Below are positions 22,356 to 35,700 of a stretch of 64,000 nt of DNA, one piece after another. Numbering within the stretch: the first letter of the stretch is position 1; the number at the start of each line of letters is the position of its first letter. The notes under the pieces are model-generated. The model was not told the DNA's origin. It was given only the letters and a program-made list of their open reading frames with translations, and searched no databases. The stretch covers positions 52,784,457-52,848,456 of the forward strand of contig NC_083343.1 of assembly GCF_019175385.1 (NCBI RefSeq), in the 5' to 3' direction. Source of the stretch: Lycium barbarum (Eukaryota; Streptophyta; Magnoliopsida; Solanales; Solanaceae). The position numbers were made by a program, and so were the translations under genes.

Positions 22356-23423
22356 TGAAGGATGCATACAAGGTTTACCGGAAGGTTTCATAGGAAATGA
22401 GTGGAAGAAATGGAGTAGTACGATTTTGGAGAAAGGATGGGTGAAGTTTGTGTGAAAATTTTGGTCCAACTTGGGGGATGAATATCTCTTAGCATATGAA
22501 GTGTTTTGAAGTGAAACGAAACCCTAAAATGAATTCCGTCGAGTCTAGTTTCCAACGCAACAAAATTTCTCATTGATAGGACATCGGAGTAGAGAATTAT
22601 GGACGTTACAATTTCGGCTGACAAAGCAGAAACACGTGCTACAGTACTAACCCCCTTTTTCATCAGATTTCAGCCCAAAAATTTCCAGAAATCAGTGAGG
22701 AGAGTGAGGGTACCGAAAAGTGAGCAATTTTCAAGTAGTGGAATATTAGCATAGGTCCAGATAGCGCGCAATTGTGATTGTTGTCTTGTTTTGTAGTGGA
22801 TTCAGTTCGGATTCTAGGCGAACATTGAAGATATTGTTGTCCTAATAATAATAAGGTATGGATCTCTTTCTATTTACATTAATACCGGTTTATTTACGAA
22901 GATAGAATGTTTAGATAATTGTTTACTAAGTTGATTAGTTATGAAAGTTAAAAAACAGCGTGTGGGATGTTTTATGGTATATATTGGTGTTGGAAATGAG
23001 GTTATTAATGTTGTTGTTGTTGTTGTTGGTTGTTGAGTTGAGGTTTCGGGCTAGGCATATAAGCCGGGGAGATGCTAGCCGATTTTCGGCAGGATATAGA
23101 ACAGTTTTACTATGATGAGTCTTACGATAGTGTGAATCCTTTTAAATGTAGACTCACGAGCTCGGACGAATAGGTGTAGATGAGTGGAGAGTAAGCAAGT
23201 ATGTAAAGTTACCCCTTCTTTCTTTTTGGCATGAATTACATAAACTGAGCGAACAACGAACATATATGTCTCCAATGAATTCTAAACCTCAGTGGTACTT
23301 GACATGATAGTTGGCTTTGATTCTCAAGTGTTGGTTCATTCTAATTATTCTATTGAGTCTCAGATGATGATTCATTTTGCACATGATTGCTCCTAATATT
23401 CTATTCATGCACATGGTCATTGT

Positions 23424-23671
23424 TTCACTTCACCGAGTCCCTCACTAGAGGGCCAGGTACGGTATATATATGATTATTTCACTGAGTCCCTTACTAGAGG
23501 GCGGGGTATGGTATATATATGATTATTTCACTGAGTCACTCACTAGAGGGCCGGGTACAGTATATATATGATTATTTCACCAATTCTCTCACTAGAGAGC
23601 CGAGTACGGTATATATATGATTATTTCACCGAGTCCCTCACTAGAGGGCCGGGTATGGTATTTTATATATG
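23424..23671 (+). repeat. Tandem repeat of about 50 bases in E LTR, 4.5 to 5 units
   Basis: Units read ttcaccgagtccctcactag, agggccgggtac, ggtatatatatgatta with changes. Each unit has a small hairpin ccctc-acta-gaggg. Unit four has ctctc-acta-gagag, a compensated change. D has one related unit (gagtcccttggcagggg, about 13276). Confidence 0.85.
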
Positions 23672-23780
23672 CATGACTCTTATCTCATAAGGCACATATG
23701 CATTGGTATCTTGATTATCATACTTATCTCCTGTCATCTTTTACTCATTCATGATCTTCTTTATTGTATTCCATGCTTTA

Positions 23781-23842
23781 CATACTCAGTACATTTTCCG
23801 TACTGACCCCCTTTCTTCGGAGGCTGCGTTTCATGCCCGCAG
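23781..23842 (+). other. Conserved LTR double hairpin, copy in E
   Basis: Stem one pairs tcagtac with gtactga; stem two pairs ccccctttcttcggagg imperfectly (one A interrupts the G run). Confidence 0.65.
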
Positions 23843-24267
23843 GTATAGACACTCAGTTTAGCGATCCACCAGCTTAGGACTTCTGCTCGGCCGCTTGGAG
23901 AGCTCTATTGTTCCAGCACTTGAGTCATTTTAGTACAGATCCTTTGACATAGGCTTTGTTATACTCTTAGAGTTCTGTAGACATATTTGGGTTGTGTATA
24001 TATGTTTTGGTTAGATATATGATGTAGTTCGTCTCGGATGTCCCCGTGTATAGTGGCAGCCTTGTCGGCTTGCATACTTTGTTATGTTTTGGTTAGCTGT
24101 GACTTCGCAAGGGACAGGTTCTTTTTGATGTATGACATGATGAGTTTACAATATGCTTTTACAGATTGCCATATTGTTTCAGTTTCAGTATGATTATTCC
24201 TAGCAGGTGGTATACGGGTGCCCATCGGTTTCTAGTCGTGGCCCATCGGTTTGGGTCGTGACAAAAG

Positions 24268-24279
24268 TGGTATCAGTGC
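24268..24279 (+). other. Degenerate primer binding site of element E
   Basis: tggtatcagtgc differs by one base (A to T) from the initiator tRNA-Met complement and follows an aaag spacer. Confidence 0.85.
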
Positions 24280-24323
24280 AATTCATCCTCGGAGTGTCTA
24301 CTACAGACCGTGTCTAATAAAGT

Positions 24324-24363
24324 CTTGTTTATCGATGTGTTGTGCACCACATCTATAAACAGG
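24324..24363 (+). other. Leader hairpin with GTGCAC loop palindrome, element E
   Basis: The inner stem is gatgtg/cacatc, an A-T pair where D has G-C and C has G-U at the same place. The outer stem is cttgtttat/ataaacagg. The loop is tt then GTGCAC (24342-24347). Confidence 0.75.
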
Positions 24364-24468
24364 AAGCTACAGGACATTTAGGATGTCATCTTTTTTCTGA
24401 TCATAGATCGTGCAGTAGAGCCAATGATAGGAAAGCTCATTCCTGGTACGATTTTTTTTCAATTGCAG

Positions 24469-25215
24469 GATTGTATTGGAGAAGAGGACAAGTTCAGTCA
24501 ATGGGAGCGTAAGTGAGGCTCCGTAGGGGGACATGAGTCCTGTATCACTCGTCGACTCAAGATCGAGGATGTCAACAGGTATAAGAAAAAGCATCAGCTA
24601 TTCCATTGAGATGGACCCATCGGAGGATGTGGCTCTAGTAGAAGGAGACTCGACTGAGAAATCATATGACAAAGACCCGTTTAAGGGTTCACGAGACTCC
24701 TGTGGACGAAGACGTAATTGAGGTAGTATAGAGTTTGGCACATCTAGATTTTCCCTACGTTTCAGCATTATGTTAGGCCAGGCTAATAGACAGTGCGAAG
24801 ACAAGGATGAAGAGCACACTTCACTCTATAGCCCACCAGATCAGGCTAAGGACCGATCCGCTACAGGTATATGAGTCTTTTATGGAAATTTCCTATGTGT
24901 GTGCATTTACTGTAGATTATTACGTAACAGCGATGAGCGAAAATCCCTAAGGGACCAATAACCAGAGTGTTTACAAGTAACTGTGATTAAGATTCTTTCG
25001 CCGCCATTAGGAATCTTGAAAGCTAGGATGAAAAGTAGTCATACATGCAGATTAAAGGTGATTATTGAGGATTTCAGAGGCCAAAATAGCATTTACTTAG
25101 TCGGAAGAGTAAGAGATCCTTTTAATCCGAAAGGAGATGCATTACGAGAATTTACTGGGACCCGTTAGAACTTCAACTTGTTCTAGGTCATGCGATAAAA
25201 GTCACGTAGTAGGGT
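24469..25215 (+). other. Element E interior, left part, no recognisable gene
   Basis: It follows a tttcaattgcag acceptor (ends 24468), where other elements start gag. No gag motif is found and all frames have many stops. The first bases resemble the same place in J (minus strand, below 32550), so this is a shared domain and not random decay. Confidence 0.55.
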
Positions 25216-25222
25216 GGATGTG
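25216..25222 (+). ncRNA. First 7 bases of the 5S-rRNA-like module in E, cut by J
   Basis: ggatgtg here joins atcctaccagcactaa at 35895 once J and one copy of atgtg are removed. Together they restore the start of a 5S-rRNA-like sequence. Confidence 0.65.
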
Positions 25223-28200
25223 TGTCACGACCCAGCCCCATGGGCCGCGACTGGCACCCTACTTGGGCACCCAGACCGATTCACATATCCAGTTATCAGA
25301 CCCAAACTTAACTCAAAGTTCATAATAGCCATTTTAAACATAATTTAAATCAAAACTTATCTTAAGCGGTCACGCGTACCACAATATCACATCAGAACAG
25401 AAGGGAGCGGCGGAATACACATCGCCGATCATAAGCACATATACAAATATACAGGCCATTCTGGTCGTATCCAAATCTGATAGGTTGGCGGAATATACAT
25501 CGCCAGATACATAAACGTGTACAGACAAATTGGCCGTTTTGGCCATAATAGTAAACGGGACCGCACTAAGACGTAAATCACAAACAGACGTGCACACGCA
25601 ATGACCCATGACCCACATATATGACTACAGGCCTCTACCAATACAGAACGAAAACATATGAAGGGACAGGGCCCCGCCGTACCCCAAATAGTCAAATATA
25701 CAGATGCATATACATCACAAGAGATATATACCGACATATGGGCTCCGGATCAAAAGGAGCACTCTGTAACAGCAGAACGTGTAGCCTACTCTGGCAGATC
25801 ACGAATCTCTGTACCTGCGAGCATGATACGCAGCCCCCCACCGAAGAAAAGGGGGTCGGTACGAAAGATGTACTGAGTATGTAAAGCATAGAGTACAGAA
25901 ATGTAAACCACAACTGGAAACAAACAGGATACGAAAAGGGGATACTGACCAGTATATCAAAATCCGTACCAAGAACATATATACATAATGCAGATAAAAT
26001 CATGCAAAAGCTCAGGAACGTGGTCACCACTCCGACGCTGGTGCCACACACAGCATAACACCAGAAGGTTCAGATCTCCGTACATCCCCGAACACACATA
26101 TCATCATAACATATCACCAGCCATATCACAGCATAACTCCAAACGGAACCCGGCCCTATGGCGAGGTCTCGGGAACCGTAACACAGCATACGGCCGAATT
26201 TATCATAGCGCGCACGAACCATAGCCGGCCCGGGAACCGGTGAACGAAGTCATAATAAGGGCACGAGCGGAGTCGTGAGCGACTAATGCAATTTGTATAT
26301 CAAAACACTTTTTAAAACTTGGTAAAATCATATGTTGACTCATTAGTAAAAGTAGTTCGAACAATTAGTCAATACGGGGTTCATTTCGCAAAAGTGTTTC
26401 CAAACTGGTATTTATGGTTCAAAATATAGTTTTGAATATCGTGGCAATCAAAACATTATTTTACGGCAGCCAAATTCATAAGCAAAAGCCCTTTACCGAC
26501 ATTACACAGAAATGAGTCTTATAGAGCAAACGAAAGAGTCTCGGAGTTAACGGGCCCACCTCGGGTCAAGTCGAGGTGGCGGACATGAATCACGGACATT
26601 TGGGGCCTATGGAATCATACATGGAAGTTTCGAAACAATTCGATTACATTTACAAAAGTTTCGGACCTATGATCACTTTCCAACGAAATATGAGTTTTAT
26701 AGTTCATTTCAATTGAATGAATAGTACTCGATTTCAAATTCGGATTTCCATGAGCAGGATTGCCCTCGGGGCTCAAATATCGACCTAGTATACTTAGGAC
26801 ATGCCAAAAGAAGGAAATGGGGTAGCCTTACATACCTTTCGCGCTCCTTACGCTTGCCCAAAATCAAACTCCGTTCCGCCAAAAACCTACAATTGGTCAT
26901 AGTTACCAATTAGGAATTGCAAGACTTGAGAATTCACTTAACTTCATATTTGTCTACCGAAATTTTGGCAGCACTTACCCTATACCTATAACACCCCCGA
27001 GGCTTAGCTCGGCTCAATATATCAACAACAACAACCCACAATACCAAAGACATCACGAATCACAACAAATAGATCTAACGTTAATGTTATTCTTTTCTAC
27101 ATAAAGCAATACTTCCGTTTCAACTTCAAATTCCCAAACAAATCTCAAGGATTTCACATTCATCATTAACCAAGATCGTCACAATATAATTTGGGAGCAT
27201 TTCATATCATTTGTACGAAATATTCACAAGATATACCAAATATACAAACTTTCCACCAAAGTCATAATTCATTCAAAACTTCTAATCTTTAACATACTTA
27301 TTTATAACATGTTTCCATATCCCAAATTCATCAACAATCATCATAATTTGCACCTTAACAACTCCATTTCCATAATGTCATAAAATCATCTTAAAACGAC
27401 ATAAACTTCTACTTTCCATTTCAATGCAAACTTACATCATTTTATCTTTATTTACATTGCAAGTATCACAACAACACAACAAACATGTTAAACCAAATTA
27501 ATTCATTCTCATTCCAACTTCAAATACCACACGGCCACACTCCATTTTCCCAACTTCCATCAAATTCATTCAACTTTCATTCTCAATATACATTCCATCC
27601 TACACACAACTAGAATGCAACATAAAATTCAACACATCACATGCATACAATGTAGTATACGCACGGCCACATGCACACATGCACACCCACTTTGCAAACT
27701 TCCATGTTTTCATGAATCCTACTCATTTCCATGTTTTACAACATAAACAAACCTTCATAACATAATAATATGGAATGAATTCTTACCTTTTTCTCCAATC
27801 TTCTTCACTCAAACATGTTGTCATATTGAAGAAACAAGGGCTCTTCCTTCCCAAACAATTGCACCATGTTGTAGAGGGCCCTTAATATGGTAGGAATACC
27901 ACAAGAAAATAATTTTTGGATCAAAATTTGGAGGGGTGATTTTCCCCTTGCCTTGGCCGAATGGCCCTTGAACTCTTGCTCTTGTTTGTCTTGTTTCCTT
28001 GTCTTATTTTTTTCTTGAACATTCTATAAGATAAGGACCACTATATAATAATTCAATCACATGGAAATATTTTATAACTTTTTGGTGGATTGGGCCTCAT
28101 TTGGCCGGCCACCACTCAAAGAAATGGGCCTCTTCTTATTTCTCATTTGTAAGCCCAATTAGCTTATATATCATATTTTGTAATTCCCGAAACTAATTTC

Positions 28201-28362
28201 CGGAATTCCAATTTTGCCCTTGGCCTTCCTCGGCACTTCCACATTAATATTTTTCATGAACAACACACACATATATTAATTCAAATCAACATATGGCCTT
28301 ATTCCTTACAAATCAACATTATTTCAAATTTTCCCGAATACACAAAAATACGGGATATAACA
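25223..28362 (-). mobile_element. 3' LTR of element J
   Basis: On the minus strand it starts tgttatatcccgtat at 28362, right after the polypurine tract, and ends ggtcgtgaca at 25223. It holds the double hairpin (25885-25820), a GTATGT donor (26835-26830) and a 51-nt exon-like segment (26886-26836). Confidence 0.93.
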
Positions 28363-28376
28363 TCCTCCCCCCCTTT
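28363..28376 (-). other. Polypurine tract of element J
   Basis: The minus strand reads aaagggggggagga just before the 3' LTR. Confidence 0.92.
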
Positions 28377-28378
28377 AG

Positions 28379-28398
28379 AACATTCGTCCTCGAATGTT
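28379..28398 (-). other. Pre-polypurine-tract hairpin, element J
   Basis: aacattcg and cgaatgtt pair around agga, directly before the polypurine tract. Confidence 0.75.
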
Positions 28399-28519
28399 AG
28401 ATTAGTCGTGTAGGGTCTGCAAGTACTTCGGGGGAGTTTGCTTTTACGGTCAGCACAATTGATGCACATTCGTCTTTGAACATACTCGAGCAAGGAATTT
28501 AAATTAGCGGTGGGCAAAA

Positions 28520-30455
28520 GAAACAAAGTGAGGACACTTCCGTGCTCAACTCCCACGGTCATTGCTTCTCCATTATTGTTTTGCCACAAGACCTTAATAG
28601 GGGTATATCTTTATTGCGTAATCTCTGCACCTGGCGATCCAGAATAATTACAGATTGTTCTCCATCAGACCATTTTTCCGTCATTTGAATATCTTTTGTT
28701 GGAAATATTCTGGGAGGATTACTGAGACATTTGCGGAGCATGGATACATGAAGTACCAGATGTACCGCTTCCAGATCAGATGGTAGATTTATCCCGTGAG
28801 CGACATTCTCAATTCTTCGAACAATCTGATAAAGTCCGATATGTCGCGGACTGAGCTTACTCTTCTTACCGAATCGCATTACGCCTTTCATGGGCGATAC
28901 TTTCAAAAGTACCCTATCGCCGACCTCGGATTCCAAGGGTCGACGCCGTTTATCTGCGTATGATTTCTGACGACTCTGGGCTGCTAATTGTCTTTCTCGG
29001 ATGAGTTTTAACCTTTTCAACGGCCCACTGGACCATATCTGGACCGATAAATTCTGTTTCGCCAGTATTCAACTAGCCGATCAGTGACCTGAATCTTCCT
29101 GTCACACAAAGCCTCATAGGGCCATCTGGATACTAGAATAGTAGCTGTTATTATAAGAAAACTTGATCAATGGCAGATGACCGCCCAGCTACCTACGAAG
29201 TCAATAATACAGGCCCGCAACATATCTTCTAGCGTTTGTATGGTGTGCTCGGCCTGTCTGTTGCTCTGAGGGTGGATTACTGTGCTCAGACTTATCCGAG
29301 CCCTTAATCCTTCCTGGAAACAAATCCCCAGAAGTTAGTTATAACTGAGTACCTCTGTCAGTGACAATAGATACAGGAACTCCGTGGAGTCTCACTATTC
29401 CTTTAATACATATAGTCTGGCATAATCCTCAACTGGATAAGTGGTTCCGACGGGAAGAAAATGGACTGAATTTTGTCAGCCTATTAACTGTACCCCTTAT
29501 GGAAATCATACTTCCGTGGAGTGCGAGACAAACCTGTAATGGGATCCATATTAACTATCTCCCACTTCCAAATCAGAATTTCCATTCCCTGGAATAGTCC
29601 ATCAGGCTTCTGATGTTCAATTCTTTTTTTCTGCTGGCAATCCGGGCACTGGGCAACGACCTTGCGATGTTCTGTTTCATGCTATTCCGCTAGTACTAGC
29701 ATTTGGGGTCAGGGCACATTTTAGTGAATTCAGGATAAACAGAATACCGAACATTACGCGCTCCGCTCATAATTGGCCGTTGCAGCCCTACGATGTCGGG
29801 CACACATAATCTGCCTCGGTATGACAATACTCATCCGGTACAACCTCGAGCTGAATCTTTTCCTTGTCAAAGGTCGTCTCTCTACCATTCCAGAATAGAC
29901 TCCACAAACTAACGCTGTTTTACCTATTCCATAATCGATGATTCTGCAGCTTCTCAGACAAAAGTTTCAATATCTTCAGAACCGGCCAAACGGACTCTAA
30001 GGCTAGCCGACTGATGAGTTTTCAAACCAATTCTTTGTTTCTGAATGTACACTGATTAATGTCGTCCATAGGTTCACGACTAAGTGCGTCTGCCACAATG
30101 TTAGCCCTTCTAGGGTGGCATAAAATATTAACGTCATAATCTTTCAATAATTCGAATCATTTTTTCTGCCGCGAATTCGGCTCCTTTTGGCTTAGAATAT
30201 ACTAGAGGCTCTTAGGGCCCGTTTAAATGTCAACGCGGACCCCATATAAGTAGTGCCGCCATCTCTTGAAAGCATGAATCGCCGTAGCTAATTCCAGATC
30301 ATGAGCGAAATAATTTCTCCTCGTGCGGTCTGAGCTGCCGGGGAACATAAGCTGTAATCGGACCATTCTCGGAGAATACATATTTTCGTCAATGTCGAAG
30401 GCCTAGGCCAGTCCTTTATCGCTTCAGCCTTCTGTATGTCAGTTGTTTTCATGTA
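28520..30455 (-). pseudogene. Element J pol remnant (RNase H, integrase, chromodomain)
   Basis: Minus-strand translation gives the RT-RNase H connection (IQKAEAIKDWPRP-like, about 30430), RNase H pieces (about 30060-30330), integrase pieces around 29050-29900 and one open stretch (29020-28559). That stretch reads [22 protein letters not shown], then [13 protein letters not shown], a GPY-like LSPRHIGLYQIV and the start of the chromodomain (ILDRQVQRLRNKDI). Many frameshifts and stops lie between. gag, protease and RT fingers/palm are absent: upstream of 30455 the sequence turns into the non-coding domain shared with E. No product is expected. Its retention in a recently moved element makes it passenger sequence. 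Confidence 0.8.
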
Positions 30456-32549
30456 TACTTACTTTGCTTATTCTCCTTCGTTCCCCCTCTTTGGGGTTAT
30501 ACTTACACCATATTCATATCTTTTCTTTCTAACCTACAACTTGGTTATTTTCGTACGAAACCTTAACAAAATCATAATTACATAGTACACAATCTTATCC
30601 AATAGCTGACACTCAGATATCGTAATTAATATAACAATTTATCTTTTAATAATTATATTCCTCCTCATTGGATGATTTGGCCAAGTGATTCCTTCTTTCA
30701 CACCCGTTCCTTGTCCGTCGTTCTATTTTTCGCAATATTGGAATTACCTGATATGCACATGATTCATCATTCCATACCATAGGTTTCCTTTGTCCTGCAC
30801 TACTACATTTTAGTCCGTTTTCGCAAATAATTCAGGTGCTTTACCCGTTGACTCTTTTAGAGGTTCTCCTTAATTACGTTTCTTACGGTTCACTCTTTCT
30901 GACGTTTTTATTACCTTCCACTCAATCATTCTCTTTTCTTCCCAAACATCGTCGTATTAGAATCTTCCAATGTCAACCGGTAGCAAAATGAATATCAGTT
31001 TAGTTCGTGACATCTGTACCATACTTTTCGCTTTGTCTCATAAATTCTGTCCGGTTAATGCTTTCCATATATTACAGCAATGGCTATCAGGGCCCGCCAA
31101 ATCAATCAACACAGCCATAAATGGGGCCCTATACATACATATATGTATCACTACCATTTCACAATACGTCTTCAATCACCTGTTCATACTTACCCTAGTT
31201 TCGGAGCTGCGCTGCTTTTTCTTCCCTTTTTAGCAATCTAATCCGTCCCAGCTCGTGTGACCTCTATAAAGTTTCTAGCCATACTGCATATCCCAATTCC
31301 TTTTTGGTTACCCCGAATTTCCTATTCGTCTCTCATATCTAAGTTTGCGAAAATCTTTGTACATTTCCCAGGGGGTCACCCATCCCAGAATTGCTCTAGC
31401 CCTGGCACGCTTAACCTTACAACTTTAACGAATTTAGGCACGTTAAGGCCGGTATAATTACGCCAATTGCCCCGACCCAGCCCCGCACAGCCTGTGTCAC
31501 GTAATTTGAGACAAATCGGGGTCTTAACAACTTTTCAAAATGTTCTCGTAGCGGGTCCCACCCCGGCCTAACGAGAATTCTTTTACTTTTCTGACCTTAT
31601 GATTACTATGTCGCCCCCCTATAAACCCTCAATACTTACCTTCATGTATATATATATATTTCTAGACAGCCCACGAGTTTAAGTTTTTTTTTTTATCCCA
31701 CAAATTCCGTCTCCAATCAGTCGATACCGCAAGGCATCTTCCGGCCACTAGCGAAAGAAAACTAGAGTCCGACGAACTTCGCGAAATCTTTTAGTACTTG
31801 ATTCACATAATTACCTCCATATTTGTATATATCTATGTATTTGAGTCGAGAGCGAACCGCTCAATTCTCAACTGCTTGTCACACGTTTTGTATCCTTTCA
31901 ATTAGAGGAACTTGATCGTCGGACATTTTTGCCCTTCACATGGGCTGTGCTAAAACAAAAATGGATTGGGACATATTTCTGGTCCCTCCAAATGAATTAC
32001 GAATTTGCTACTCGTATATGCTTTCTCGAGATAAAATCTTCCAGATAAGGGTAATGCTTCTTACAAATGACATGGAGGGTACCTCTTAAACTTTTAATGT
32101 ACCATAATAGATTTATCCTATCGGTATCGACCTTTACGACACGTTAAGAATTTATATCTCATTTTCCCTTTCGTATTTCTAGAAAAATTTGGGCAGAGGT
32201 TCCTCTGTATTTCTTACTATCCCAAAACCTGTACACAGGAAATACCAACCATGCCTCACAGGGCCAACACATATACTTATATACATATCATATCATATCG
32301 CCTCACAGCCACACGGGGCTAACAGGTTCAAATAAAAGTATAAATGTGCCGAGGCTTACCTCACATGCCCAGCTCAACTGCACCTGCTACACTTTTCATT
32401 TTTATTTCTCTTTTCAATGATTGACTTTATGTTTTAATCGTACTTCAGAATACCTTACCCAGCATACGTCTTTCATACCATTGCTTACCGGAGTACTGTG
32501 TAGCTTCCAATGTCAGCAGTCGCTGTCTTACGTCGATACCGTTCTCCAG
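30456..32549 (-). other. Element J non-coding, purine-rich domain shared with E
   Basis: No gag or pol motif is found. The minus strand is rich in A and G with long aag/gaa runs. It includes a 5S-like module (31467-31361) and then sequence that matches E after its own 5S-like module: for example J taccggttgacattggaaga and E tacaggttagagttggaaag, and J gcattaaccggacag and E gcattaatcgaacag. Confidence 0.65.
31361..31467 (-). ncRNA. 5S-rRNA-like module inside element J
   Basis: The minus strand has ggttaagcgtgcc, then gagca..tctgggatgggtgacc and cctgggaa in the order and spacing of plant 5S rRNA. Its 5' half is much more diverged (attataccggccttaa at the place of atcataccagcactaa). The words that survive cover the A-box and C-box of the 5S internal pol III promoter. 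It is not a functional 5S gene. Confidence 0.65.
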
Positions 32550-32654
32550 CTGCAATCAAGGGTTAGAAAAAAAAGGAAATTCACTTCCTACAGCTGGCTC
32601 TATCACACAATCTAAGAACCAAAGAAAGGGAACACCCTAAATGCCCTGTAGCCT

Positions 32655-32694
32655 CCTGTTTATAGATGTGGTGCACAAAACACCGATAAACAAG
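32655..32694 (-). other. Leader hairpin with GTGCAC loop palindrome, element J
   Basis: On the minus strand cttgtttat pairs with ataaacagg and ggtgtt with cacatc (one mismatch, one G-U). The loop is tt then GTGCAC (32676-32671). Confidence 0.7.
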
Positions 32695-32735
32695 ACTCTA
32701 CGAGACACGGCCTGTAGACATTCCGAGGACAAACC

Positions 32736-32747
32736 GCTCTGATACCA
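32736..32747 (-). other. Primer binding site of element J (initiator tRNA-Met)
   Basis: The minus strand reads tggtatcagagc after an aaag spacer from the 5' LTR. Confidence 0.95.
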
Positions 32748-32751
32748 CTTT

Positions 32752-35700
32752 TGTCACGACCCAGCCCCGTGGGCCGCGACTGGCACCCTACTTGGGCACC
32801 CAGACCGATTCACATATCCAGTTATCAGACCCAAACTTAGCTCAAAGTTCATAATAGCCATTTTAAACATAATTTAAATCAAACCTTGTCTTAAGCGGTC
32901 ACACGTACAACAATATCACATCAGAACAGAAGGGAGCGGCGGAATACACATCGCCGATCATAAGCACATATACAAATATACAGGCCATTCTGGCCGTATC
33001 CAAATCTGATAGGTTGGCGGAATATACATCGCCAGATACATAAACGTGTACAGACAAATGGGCCGTTTTGGCCATAATAGTAAACGGGACCGCACTAAGA
33101 CGTAGATCACAAACAGACGCGCACACGCAATGACCCATGACCCACATATATGACTACAGGCCTCTACCAATACAGAACGAAAACATATGACGGGACAGGG
33201 CCCCGCCGTACCCCAAATAGTCAAATATACAGATGCATATACATCACAAGAGATATATACCGACATATGGGCTCCGGATCAAAAGGAGCACTCTGTAACA
33301 GCAGAACGTGTGGCCTACTCTGGCAGATCACGAATCTCTGTACCTGCGAGCATGATACGCAGCCCCCCCGAAGAAAAGGGGGTCAGTACGAAAGATGTAC
33401 TGAGTATGTAAAGCATAGAGTACAAAAATGTAAACCACAACTGGAAACAAACAGGATACGAAAAGGGGATACTGACCAGTATATCAAAATCCGTACCAAG
33501 AACATATATACATAATGCAGATAAAATCATGCAAAAGCTCAGGAACGTGGTCACCACTCCGACGCTGGTGCCACACACAGCATAACACCAGAAGGTTCAG
33601 ATCTCCGTACATCCCCGAACACACATATCATCATAACATATCACCAGCCATATCACAGCATAACTCCAAACGTAACCCGGCCCTATGGCGAGGTCTCGGG
33701 AACCGTAACACAGCATACGGCCGAATTTATCATAGCGCGCACGAACCATAGCCGGCCCGGGAACCGGTGAACGAAGTCATAATAAGGGCACGAGCGGAGT
33801 CGTGAGCGACTAATGCAATTTGTATATCAAAACACTTTTTAAAACTTGGTAAAATCATATGTTGACTCATTAGTCAAAGTAGTTCGAACAATTAGTCAAT
33901 ACGGGGTTCATTTCGCAAAAGTGTTTCCAAACTGGTATTTATGGTTCAAAATATAGTTTTGAATATCGTGGCAATCAAAACATTATTTTACGGCAGCCAA
34001 ATTCATAAGCAAAAGCCCTTTACCGACATTACACAGAAATGAGTCTTATAGAGCAAACGAAAGAGTCTCGGAGTTAACGGGCCCACCTCGGGTCAAGTCG
34101 AGGTGGCGGACATGAATCACGGACATTTGGGGCCTATGGAATCATACATGGAAGTTTCGAAACAATTCGATTACATTTACAAAAGTTTCGGACCTATGAT
34201 CACTTTCCAACGAAATATGAGTTTTATAGTTCATTTCAATTGAATGAATAGTACTCGATTTCAAATTCGGATTTCCATGAGCAGGATTGCCCTCGGCGCT
34301 CAAATATCGACCTAGTATACTTAGGACATGCCAAAAGAAGGAAATGGGGTAGCCTTACATACCTTTCGCGCTCCTTACGCTTGCCCAAAATCAAACTCCG
34401 TTCCGCCAAAAACCTACAATTGGTCATAGTTACCAATTAGGAATTGCAAGACTTGAGAATTCACTTAACTTCATATTTGTCTACCGAAATTTCGGCAGCA
34501 CTTCCCCTATACCTATAACACCCCCGAGGCTTAGCTCGGCTCAATATATCAACAACAACAACCCACAATACCAAAGACATCACGAATCACAACAAATAGA
34601 TCTAACGTTAATGTTCTTCTTTTCTACATAAAGCAATACTTCCGTTTCAACTTCAAATTCCCAAACAAATCTCAAGGATTTCACATTCATCATTAACCAA
34701 GATCGTCACAATATAATTTGGGAGCATTTCATATCATTTGTACGAAATATTCACAAGATATACCAAATATACAAACTTTCCACCAAAGTCATAATTCATT
34801 CAAAACTTCTAATCTTTAACATACTTATTCATAACATGTTTCCATATCCCAAATTCATCAATAATCATCATAATTTGCACCTTAACAACTCCATTTCCAT
34901 AATGTCATAAAATCATCTTAAAACGACATAAACTTCTACTTTCCATTTCAATGCAAACTTACATCATTTTATCTTTATTTACATTGCAAGCATCACAACA
35001 ACACAACAAACATGTCAAACGAAATTAATTCATTCTCATTCCAACTTCAAATACCACACGGCCACACTTCATTTTCCCAACTTCCATCAAATTCATTCAA
35101 CTTTCATTCTCAATATACATTCCATCCTACACACAACTAGAATGCAACATAAAATTCAACACATCACATGCATACAATGTAGTATACGCACGGCCACATG
35201 CACACATGCACACCCACTTTGCAAACTTCCATGTTTTCATGAATCCTACTCATTTCCATGTATTACAACATAAACAAACCTTCATAACATAATAATATGG
35301 AATGAATTCTTACCTTTTTCTCCAATCTTCTTCACTCAAACATGTTGTCATATTGAAGAAACAAGGGCTCTTCCTTCCCAAACAATTGCACCATGTTGTA
35401 GAGGGCCCTTAATATGGTAGGAATACCACAAGAAAATAATTTTTGGATCAAAATTTGGAGGGGTGATTTTCCCCTTGCCTTGGCCGAATGGCCCTTGAAC
35501 TCTTGCTCTTGTTTGTCTTGTTTCCTTGTCTTATTGTTTTCTTGAACATTCTATAAGATAAGGACCACTATATAATAATTCAATCACATGGAAATATTTT
35601 ATAACTTTTTGGTGGATTGGGCCTCATTTGGCCGGCCACCACTCAAAGAAATGGGCCTCTTCTTATTTCTCATTTGTAAGCCCAATTAGGTTATATATCA

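Larger units (their letters stand above)
22361..24263 (+). mobile_element. 5' LTR of element E, part after the D insertion
   Basis: It continues 10765-10888 and ends ggtcgtgaca. Landmarks are a predicted donor (aag|gtatgg, 22856), a TATA-like catataag with a palindrome (about 23055), a 47-nt exon-like segment (23152-23198), a GTATGT donor, a tandem repeat and the double hairpin (23781-23842). Confidence 0.85.

Noticed and set aside
25370..25737. Cysteine-rich 82 and 102-codon minus-strand frames repeated at 32899-33266 as a duplicated gene pair
   Set aside because: Both lie in the two LTRs of J at the same place, so the repetition is LTR identity; no coding signature beyond that.
28299..28589. 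96-codon minus-strand frame at the end of J as a gene
   Set aside because: It runs across the pol 3' end, the pre-PPT hairpin, the polypurine tract and into the LTR, so it is a chance frame.
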